Source: Clostridia bacterium
Lineage (GTDB): Bacteria > Bacillota_A > Clostridia > Oscillospirales > CAG-272
Length of the DNA: 21,357 nucleotides
Direction: 5' to 3'
NCBI GenBank assembly: GCA_017936125.1
Contig: JAGBGE010000012.1
Location: 1-21,357, forward strand
The position numbers and the translations under genes were made by a program. Below, one piece after another: positions 14,957 to 21,357 of this stretch; position 1 is the stretch's first letter, and the number at the start of each line of letters is the position of its first letter. The notes below the pieces were generated by a model. That model was not told where the DNA came from. It saw only the letters and a list, made by a program, of their open reading frames with translations, and did no database searches.

Positions 14957-14990
14957 AACGGGGATTTATACAAAAATACATCAGCGAAAA

Positions 14991-16921
<1,931 letters not shown>

Positions 16922-16943
16922 ATTCGTGTCCTCCATATTGTTT

Positions 16944-16970
16944 TTAGCACTCTTTGCGCGCGAGTGCTAA
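16944..16970 (-). promoter_or_regulatory. CIRCE operator (HrcA binding site)
   Basis: TTAGCACTC (16944-16952), 9 bases, GAGTGCTAA (16962-16970): a perfect match to the consensus inverted repeat. It lies in the groES leader between the promoter and the start codon, so HrcA would repress groESL when there is no heat stress. hrcA is not in this window. Confidence 0.97.
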
Positions 16971-16983
16971 CGCTTACAGGTAT

Positions 16984-17012
16984 ATTCTATACTACCCCAT
17001 ATTAAAAATCAA
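16984..17012 (-). promoter_or_regulatory. Sigma-A promoter of groESL
   Basis: On the minus strand TTGATT (17012-17007), 17 bases, TAGAAT (16989-16984). Predicted transcript start lies a few bases before CIRCE. Confidence 0.8.
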
Positions 17013-17045
17013 TAGATTTCCTGTTTTTTCACAAATTGTTAACAT

Positions 17046-17783
17046 TTACACTAATTCCCTGCGAAGAATTTCCATTATCTTCTTTTCCTCTCTCGACACC
17101 TTTACCTGCGTGAGTCCGAGGAGCTTTGCAGTTTCGGTCTGCGAGAGATCGCGGAAGTAGCGCAGGATTATCAGCTTTCTATGCTGCTCGGAGAGCTTCT
17201 CTATGGCTACGCGCAGGGCGAAGCGGTCGAAGCTTTTGATTTCCGCATCCTCGTCGCAGATAACGCTGCCGAGCGTAGCGGTATCGTCATCGTCAAAGGC
17301 TCGCTCGTCGAGCGAGCGCACGGGAGAGGAAGCAAAGAGCGCAGACGAGGCATCCTGCGGTGATATGCCTACTGCCGCCGCCAGAGTGGCTATATCGGCA
17401 TCCTCACCTTTGGCAAGCCGCCTCTCCCTCTCGGCAAGAAGCAGGGCGGAGAGTCTTTTTTCCTCTCTCGACACCTTGATTATGCCGTCGTCACGCAGAA
17501 ATCTGCGTATCTCACCGAAGATAAGCGGTACGGCATAGGTCGAAAAGGCGCAGCCGTGAGAGAAATCAAAGGTTTTCATAGCCTTGACAAGCCCGATGTT
17601 GCCCGTCTCAACGAGGTCGCTGATGTCTGCTCCCCTGCCTGTAAATCTGCCAGCTATGCTGTATACCAACGGCGCGTTGATTTCAGCAAGGCGCTCGCCT
17701 GCATCACTGTCACCCTCGCGGTAGGCGCGAAGGAGCGTCAGATTCTCGTCGTAGGGGCGCTTTTTTTCACTTTTTACACTCAT
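17046..17783 (-). CDS. sigF: Sporulation-type RNA polymerase sigma factor, SigF (SpoIIAC)
   Basis: 245 residues from ATG 17783, with GAGGG 7 bases upstream. Region 2 spans about 35-105 (INAPLVYSIAGRF, DLVETGNIGLVKAMKTFD, FSTYAVPLIFGEIRRFLRDDG), close to SigF/SigG/SigB. Region 3 (about 110-160) includes KVSREEKRLS. Region 4 (190-243) has the HTH SQTETAKLLGLTQVKVSREEKK. Third gene after the SpoIIAA-like and SpoIIAB-like genes with a 13-base gap, the exact order of the spoIIA operon, which is the main reason for choosing SigF over SigG or SigB. In spore formers SigF starts forespore gene expression after asymmetric division and is held inactive by SpoIIAB. There is no clear terminator after it. 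Confidence 0.85.
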   Translation of the reverse strand: MSVKSEKKRPYDENLTLLRAYREGDSDAGERLAEINAPLVYSIAGRFTGRGADISDLVETGNIGLVKAMKTFDFSHGCAFSTYAVPLIFGEIRRFLRDDGIIKVSREEKRLSALLLAERERRLAKGEDADIATLAAAVGISPQDASSALFASSPVRSLDERAFDDDDTATLGSVICDEDAEIKSFDRFALRVAIEKLSEQHRKLIILRYFRDLSQTETAKLLGLTQVKVSREEKKIMEILRRELV

Positions 17784-17796
17784 TTTTATCCCTCGG

Positions 17797-18240
17797 TCAG
17801 GGCTTCAAGAATTTCCTCATAAGAACCGTCGTTCCCTTGCCGGGACGCGATTTGACGGTAAGAGAGTCTGTGAAGCTCTCCATTACGAGAAAGCCCATTC
17901 CACATCTCTCGCCAGGCTCTCCCGTGGTGAAGGCGGGAGCGCGCGCAAGCTCGACGTTCTCGATGCCGCAGCCGTTGTCGGAGATTTCAACCGACACCTC
18001 GCGCGTGTCGTAAAGTCTGACGGATATGTATATGTAGGCAGGCTCGGCTCCCTGATGGTCACGGTAGGCGTGGACTATGCAGTTTGTCACCGCCTCGCTC
18101 ACCGCGCAGCGCAGGTCGCCAAGCTCCTCGACCGTTGGATTAAGCTCTGCCAGAAATGAGGAAATTACCGAGCGAGCAACCGCCTCGTTGACGCTTATCG
18201 CAGGCAGGCGAAGCTTCATATCATTTATTTTTCTTTTCAT
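17797..18240 (-). CDS. spoIIAB: Anti-sigma F factor and serine kinase SpoIIAB
   Basis: 147 residues from ATG 18240, with AAGGA 7 bases upstream; a longer reading frame extends to 18300 but would overlap spoIIAA. It is a GHKL ATPase: N box SEAVTNCIVHAY (Glu49 and Asn53), G1 box SDNGCGIENVE (Asp88), the lid region FTTGEPGERCGMGF (104-117) and G2 strand GKGTTVLM. N-terminal RLPAISVNEAVARSV and LNPTVEELGDLR line up well with Bacillus SpoIIAB. It binds SigF to silence it, and phosphorylates SpoIIAA. Middle gene of the operon. Confidence 0.92.
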   Translation of the reverse strand: MKRKINDMKLRLPAISVNEAVARSVISSFLAELNPTVEELGDLRCAVSEAVTNCIVHAYRDHQGAEPAYIYISVRLYDTREVSVEISDNGCGIENVELARAPAFTTGEPGERCGMGFLVMESFTDSLTVKSRPGKGTTVLMRKFLKP

Positions 18241-18256
18241 TGTGAGTTCCTTTCTT

Positions 18257-18577
18257 TTACTTACTGACCGAAAGATTATGCACGCGCTCGATGCCTGCAA
18301 GGCGCACGAGCTTCATCAAGGTCGGGGATAGACCGACTACTCTGACAGAGGCGTGAAGCGATGTCGCCTTCTCTACTCTGCCGAGTATCAGCCCGAGTCC
18401 CGAGCTGTCCATAAACTCAACGGCTGAAAAATCTATCACGAGAAGCTCGGGCTTCTTTAAGAAAAGCTCCGAATCAATCCTCTCGCGCATGCGCTTCGCC
18501 GTGTGGTGATCAATATCGCATTTAAGATATGCGGTAAGTGTCCTTTCCTTTTCGGAAAAAGTTACGTCCTTTTGCAT
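18257..18577 (-). CDS. spoIIAA: Anti-sigma F factor antagonist SpoIIAA (STAS domain)
   Basis: 106 residues from ATG 18577, with AAGGAG 7 bases upstream; frame extends to 18643 but without a ribosome site. Single STAS domain with GDIDHHTA-type N-terminus (CDIDHHTAKRMRERID) and the phosphorylation loop VEFMDSSGLGLILGRV, with Ser58 at the same position as the Bacillus phospho-serine. The unphosphorylated form frees SigF by binding SpoIIAB. The gene is 85 bases after an unidentified small gene; a possible promoter sits in that gap. Spacing to spoIIAB is 16 bases. Confidence 0.92.
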   Translation of the reverse strand: MQKDVTFSEKERTLTAYLKCDIDHHTAKRMRERIDSELFLKKPELLVIDFSAVEFMDSSGLGLILGRVEKATSLHASVRVVGLSPTLMKLVRLAGIERVHNLSVSK

Positions 18578-18608
18578 TTTTCTTCTCCTTGCTTTTATTA
18601 ACGTGAGA

Positions 18609-18642
18609 ATTCTATCACAAATTGGGCGCAAATATTGTCGCA
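18609..18642 (-). promoter_or_regulatory. Weak candidate spoIIA promoter with Spo0A-like box
   Basis: In the gap before spoIIAA: on the minus strand TAGAAT (18614-18609) and, near the -35 position, TTGTCGCA on the plus strand (18635-18642), which differs at one base from the common Spo0A box TTGTCGAA. No SigH-type AGGA -35 is seen at the right distance. Suggestive only. Confidence 0.3.
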
Positions 18643-18662
18643 CCTCGGCGAGTGTAAAAATT

Positions 18663-18980
18663 TTATATAAGCGAGAGTCTTTTCGCTATATTTTCCTTGA
18701 CCTCCTTTTTCCTCGTCTTGTATACCGACTCGGAGAGATAGAGATTTGAGCCTGTATAACCGCGCTTTGCACCTATCTCGGTAACGAAGGCGAGAGCGTC
18801 ACGCTCGCCTGCTATCTCCATAGCGGCGTTTATAATGCGATAATTGAGAAAGCGATACTCCATTGTCACGTTAAAGGGTATTTCACGCCCCTCTATCGCA
18901 GACGCCCTGCGCGCATAATCGGCACAAAGCGCGATAACAACAGCGTCGAGAGTCCTCGGCATCAGTATCTCATCAAGCAT
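18663..18980 (-). CDS. Small unidentified protein, possibly phage-type regulator
   Basis: 105 residues from ATG 18980, with GGAGGA 6 bases upstream; this start lies inside the end of the previous gene (19-base overlap), so translation is coupled. I do not recognise a named family. The protein is mostly helical and charged: PRTLDAVVIALCADYARRASAI, then a middle part with EYRFLNYRIINAAMEI, GAKRGYTGSNLYLSESVYK and the basic end KTRKKEVKENIAKRLSLI (given as overlapping pieces). The end looks like the last helices of a region-4-like or ArpU/RinA-like DNA-binding fold, which is a guess. Predicted to be expressed from the promoter controlled by the S24-repressor motifs. Confidence 0.75.
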   Translation of the reverse strand: MLDEILMPRTLDAVVIALCADYARRASAIEGREIPFNVTMEYRFLNYRIINAAMEIAGERDALAFVTEIGAKRGYTGSNLYLSESVYKTRKKEVKENIAKRLSLI

Positions 18981-19270
18981 TTTACTTCCTCCAGCTCCTC
19001 GGACAGAAGCTCGAGCGAATTCTTCAGGCGATTCAGGTCGTCCATAGCATCGTTTGCGTTTGCAAGTATCTCCTCAAGCTCGGGAATCCAGTCCTCCGGC
19101 GCTTTTTCTGCCCATTCGGGTATCATTTCCATCAAAAGATTGTGTACGGAGAGCATTTCCTCGTTTTCACGGATAGCGCGCGAAATCCCTATTATATCGC
19201 GCCTTATCTCCGACGGCGCACGGTAAAGTCGCGCTGGTGCTCCCTCGTTTACATTCATACATGAATACAT
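18962..19270 (-). CDS. Small acidic helical protein of unknown function
   Basis: 102 residues from ATG 19270, with GGAGG 9 bases upstream; a TTG at 19276 is too near that site. No family is recognised. Sequence is strongly helical: residues about 20-55 contain IRRDIIGISRAIRENEEML, and residues 60-98 are a likely coiled coil (LEEILANANDAMDDLNRLK, then ELLSEELEEVK). No signal peptide, membrane helix or enzyme motif; it has three cysteines or fewer. First gene of the leftward transcript facing the S24 repressor. It overlaps the next gene by 19 bases, so the two are made together and may form a complex. Confidence 0.75.
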   Translation of the reverse strand: MYSCMNVNEGAPARLYRAPSEIRRDIIGISRAIRENEEMLSVHNLLMEMIPEWAEKAPEDWIPELEEILANANDAMDDLNRLKNSLELLSEELEEVKCLMRY

Positions 19271-19291
19271 TTTCAACGTCCTCCTTGTTTT

Positions 19292-19307
19292 TTGTCACTT
19301 AACGAGT
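19292..19307 (-). promoter_or_regulatory. Operator-like site A
   Basis: ACTCGTTAAGTGACAA on the minus strand, in the leader of the leftward genes. It is flanked to form an outer inverted repeat TTGTC (19292-19296) / GACAA (19309-19313). Confidence 0.65.
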
Positions 19308-19338
19308 AGACAATTCGAGTGGATAACGGGGCTATGTA

Positions 19339-19354
19339 ACTCGTTATGTGACAA
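19339..19354 (+). promoter_or_regulatory. Operator-like site B
   Basis: ACTCGTTATGTGACAA, differing from site A at one base of 16 and in opposite orientation. It abuts the -10 of the leftward promoter and covers its expected start point. Confidence 0.65.
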
Positions 19355-19382
19355 TTATAGCAGAGGTTTTGTCACCTGTCAA
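19354..19382 (-). promoter_or_regulatory. Consensus promoter of the leftward operon
   Basis: On the minus strand TTGACA (19382-19377), 17 bases, TATAAT (19359-19354): perfect consensus. Operator-like site C (ACTTGACAGGTGACAA on the minus strand, 19369-19384, 12 of 16 matching site A) overlaps the -35. Confidence 0.9.
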
Positions 19383-19413
19383 GTGATTTTTTAGATTTTT
19401 TTAGAAAAAACTA

Positions 19414-19442
19414 TTGCTTTTTAAGTGACAGTGTGCTATGAT
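19414..19442 (+). promoter_or_regulatory. Promoter of the S24 repressor gene with operator-like site D
   Basis: TTGCTT (19414-19419), 17 bases, TATGAT (19437-19442). TTAAGTGACA (19421-19430), the right half of the motif, lies in the spacer. A further AGTGACAA occurs at 19485-19492. Confidence 0.7.
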
Positions 19443-19534
19443 ATAGTCGTGGATTATTCTGCGAAATTTACGGATTCGCGGGAGAGTGACAAAATTCCGC
19501 TTATTCTTACAGAAAGCGGCACAAAGGAGAGAAA

Positions 19535-20161
19535 ATGCTACCAAATAAACTGAAGGAAATGAGAAAGGCGAAGGGGCTGACCCTTGAGGACCTCGCCGAG
19601 AAGCTCGGTACGAGCAGACAGACGATTCACAGATATGAGAACGGAACTATCAGCAATATTCCGCCCGAAAAGGTAGTACTGCTTGCCGAGGCGCTCGATA
19701 CAACTCCCGCGAGCCTTATGGGTTGGGAGTCAGGAGAACAGCTTTCTACCTTTGATAATATAATACCTATTTCTATGAAAAGGCTGCCGATACTCGGTGA
19801 GATCGCCTGCGGAAAGCCGATTTACGCCAGCGAGGAGCACGAGAGCTATGCTCTGGTTGATTCGGGAGTTGACGCAGACTTCTGCCTCGTGGCTAAGGGG
19901 GATAGCATGATTGGCGCGAGAATACTCGACGGTGACATAGTATTCGTGCGTGCGCAAAGCTCGGTTGACAACGGTGAGATTGCAGCTGTTATCATTGACG
20001 ACGAGGCGACGCTGAAGCGAGTTTACTTCTACCCCGGGGAGAGCAAGCTGATACTCTCCGCAGAGAACCCGAAGTATGCGCCTCTCGTCTACGTGAACGA
20101 GGAGCTCGACCAGATAAATATAATTGGCAAGGCAGTCGCGTTCAGGAGTAATATAATATAA
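19535..20161 (+). CDS. XRE-family repressor with S24 (LexA-like) self-cleavage domain
   Basis: 208 residues from ATG 19535, with GGAG 5 bases upstream. Residues 4-63 are a Cro/CI helix-turn-helix (LKEMRKAKGLTLEDLAEKLG, recognition helix SRQTIHRYENG). Residues 84-205 are an S24 peptidase domain: cleavage loop GEIACGKP with Cys92-Gly93 as the probable cut bond (as in UmuD), nucleophile Ser124 in KGDSMIGARILDGD, and base Lys161 in ATLKRVYF. Such proteins repress genes until RecA-assisted self-cleavage or an equivalent signal, as in LexA and phage CI. It is divergent from a leftward operon, and motif copies cover both promoters, so autorepression and control of that operon are likely. No phage structural genes are nearby. 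Confidence 0.93.
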   Translation: MLPNKLKEMRKAKGLTLEDLAEKLGTSRQTIHRYENGTISNIPPEKVVLLAEALDTTPASLMGWESGEQLSTFDNIIPISMKRLPILGEIACGKPIYASEEHESYALVDSGVDADFCLVAKGDSMIGARILDGDIVFVRAQSSVDNGEIAAVIIDDEATLKRVYFYPGESKLILSAENPKYAPLVYVNEELDQINIIGKAVAFRSNII

Positions 20162-20184
20162 ATTATATATTTTTGTAAAAATGA

Positions 20185-20213
20185 TTGACAAACAGAAAGT
20201 TCTGTGTTAAAAT
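20185..20213 (+). promoter_or_regulatory. Promoter of the valS T-box transcript
   Basis: TTGACA (20185-20190), 17 bases, TAAAAT (20208-20213). The spacer contains a perfect palindrome, ACAGAA-AG-TTCTGT (20192-20205). Confidence 0.9.
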
Positions 20214-20219
20214 ACAACC

Positions 20220-20453
20220 TAGGGAGGAGTAGTTGGTCCCTTTCGTAAGAGAGTGCGCGGTTGGTGCGAGCGCATCGGGAGGTCCATCGAAGGTAGCCCT
20301 TTTATTTCGGGAAGAACGGCTAATTCAGCTTATTAGAACCCGACGGTGAGCACCGTTATATGCGTAAATGAGGTGGTTTATCCCACAAATTCAGGTGGTA
20401 CCGCGATTTTTCGCCCTGAGTAGTGCTTTGCCGCTACTCAGGGATTTTTGTTT
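20220..20453 (+). promoter_or_regulatory. T-box riboswitch controlling valS
   Basis: Most of the 20162-20485 interval is this leader. Stem I is recognisable from GGAGGAGTAG (20222-20231), the AGAGAG segment, and the distal loop GGTTGGTG. A small hairpin ACGGT/ACCGT with a GAGC loop is at 20343-20356. The T-box AGGTGGTACCGCG (20393-20405) has the UGGU bulge that would pair with the ACCA end of uncharged tRNA-Val. The terminator has arms CCCTGAGTAG (20414-20423) and CTACTCAGGG (20434-20443) followed by TTTTTGTTTT. The specifier codon is most likely GTA (20293-20295), with GTC at 20282-20284 as an alternative. Uncharged tRNA-Val would favour read-through. Confidence 0.93.
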
Positions 20454-20485
20454 TGTATTGTTAATAACCGAAAGGAAAAAATAAA

Positions 20486-21357
20486 ATGAGAAAAGAACTT
20501 GCAAAAAACTACAATCCTGCCGAGTTTGAGGACAGGATTTACGAAAATTGGTGCGACAAGGGCTATTTCAAGCCCGACGCAGATGAGAAAAAGCCTGCGT
20601 TCAGCATCGTTATCCCCCCGCCTAACGTAACGGGTCAGCTCCATATGGGTCACGCGCTCGACGAGACTCTCCAGGATATACTCGTGCGTACCAAGCGTAT
20701 GCAGGGCTACTCTACCCTTTGGGTGCCCGGCACAGACCACGCGGGTATTGCTACGCAGATCAAGGTTGAGGAAAGACTCCGTGTAGACGAGGGACTTTCA
20801 AGATACGACCTCGGCAGAGATAAGTTCCTCGAGCGTGTTTGGGCGTGGAAGGATTCTTATGAAGAAAGAATCACAGGTCAGCTCAAGAAGCTCGGCGCTT
20901 CGTGCGACTGGTCACGTCAGAGATTCACTATGGACGAGGGCTGCTCGAGAGCAGTTCGCGAGGTGTTCGTTAACCTCTACAACAAGGGACTCATTTACAG
21001 AGGTCACAGAATTATCAACTGGTGCCCGAGATGCCTTACCGCACTCTCCGACGCAGAGGTTGAGTACAAGGATCAGCCCGGTCACTTCTGGCATATCAAG
21101 TATCCTATCAAGGGCGAGGACGGCTTCGTTGAGATTGCTACTACACGTCCTGAGACTATGTTTGGCGATACCGCCGTTGCGGTAAACCCCGAGGACGAGA
21201 ATACCAAGCATCTTATCGGCAAGACGCTCATTCTTCCTATCGTTAACCGCGAGATTCCCGTCGTTGCTGACGATTACGTTGAAATCGGCTTCGGTACGGG
21301 CTGCGTTAAGATTACCCCTGCTCACGACCCCAATGACTTCCTTGTAGGTCAGAGACA
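20486..21357 (+). CDS. valS: Valyl-tRNA synthetase, N-terminal part (gene runs off the window)
   Basis: 290 codons are visible from ATG 20486, with AAAGGA about 10 bases upstream; the gene continues beyond 21357. Class I synthetase: the HIGH motif is HMGH (residues 53-56) in [27 protein letters not shown] (about 80-92) is the ValS/IleS/LeuS signature, followed by [15 protein letters not shown] and the zinc-type NWCPRC. The start of the editing domain is visible ([15 protein letters not shown] and the later [16 protein letters not shown]), which removes mischarged threonine. The KMSKS loop and C-terminal coiled coil lie outside. It attaches valine to tRNA-Val and is controlled by the T-box upstream, in line with a Val-type specifier codon. 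Confidence 0.98.
   Translation, partial: MRKELAKNYNPAEFEDRIYENWCDKGYFKPDADEKKPAFSIVIPPPNVTGQLHMGHALDETLQDILVRTKRMQGYSTLWVPGTDHAGIATQIKVEERLRVDEGLSRYDLGRDKFLERVWAWKDSYEERITGQLKKLGASCDWSRQRFTMDEGCSRAVREVFVNLYNKGLIYRGHRIINWCPRCLTALSDAEVEYKDQPGHFWHIKYPIKGEDGFVEIATTRPETMFGDTAVAVNPEDENTKHLIGKTLILPIVNREIPVVADDYVEIGFGTGCVKITPAHDPNDFLVGQR

Noticed and set aside
19292..19384. Classical LexA SOS boxes for the S24 protein
   Set aside because: The motif does not match the Bacillus/Clostridium SOS box (GAAC-N4-GTTC type), so the protein is better read as a CI-like cleavable repressor with its own operator.
19292..19492. CRISPR array
   Set aside because: Repeats are few, alternate in orientation, are unevenly spaced and overlap promoters; no cas genes are present.

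Overview
The window looks like a chromosomal segment of a member of class Clostridia (Bacillota), probably an uncultured gut-type lineage; no species can be named from the sequence. Evidence: a spoIIAA-spoIIAB-sigF operon in the classical order, a T-box leader before valS, a perfect CIRCE element before groESL, many textbook vegetative promoters (TTGACA-like, 17 bp, TATAAT-like), strong GGAGG-type ribosome binding sites and an ECF sigma/anti-sigma pair of clostridial type. The housekeeping genes are moderately GC-rich; the small HTH regulator islands (about 8.75-9.5 kb and 14.1-14.8 kb) look clearly more AT-rich.

Layout. 0-4.1 kb: tail of an alpha/beta-hydrolase-like gene, a DUF4349 lipoprotein, a secreted DNA/RNA non-specific endonuclease with a C-terminal Cys/His module, a YgjV-like membrane protein and a methyltransferase-fold protein. 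4.1-7.3 kb: an ECF sigma factor with its membrane anti-sigma partner, behind an ECF-type promoter that suggests autoregulation, then an OmpR-type response regulator and histidine kinase. 7.4-8.7 kb: a probable L-cysteine desulfidase (cyuA-like). 8.9-9.45 kb: an XRE regulator plus a 59-residue AbrB-like protein. 9.5-10.9 kb: a MATE transporter gene broken by one frameshift. 11.0-12.4 kb: a cation:proton antiporter. 12.5-14.8 kb: a small membrane protein, a 4Fe-4S aldo/keto reductase, and two divergent small XRE regulators with a 32-bp-phased repeat between them. 15.0-16.9 kb: groES-groEL, leftward. 17.0-19.3 kb: leftward spoIIA operon preceded by two unidentified small genes. 19.3-20.2 kb: a divergent self-cleaving (S24) XRE repressor. 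20.2 kb to the end: T-box leader and the 5' part of valS.

The most interesting signal is regulatory. The region between the S24 repressor and the leftward genes carries at least four copies of a motif close to ACTCGTTAAGTGACAA, laid over both divergent promoters. A 16-base exact copy of part of that motif fills the -35/-10 spacer of the antiporter promoter 8 kb away. This suggests that one S24-type repressor controls itself, the two small genes (and perhaps by read-through the sporulation sigma operon), and an ion antiporter. This is inference from sequence; no binding or expression data are available here.
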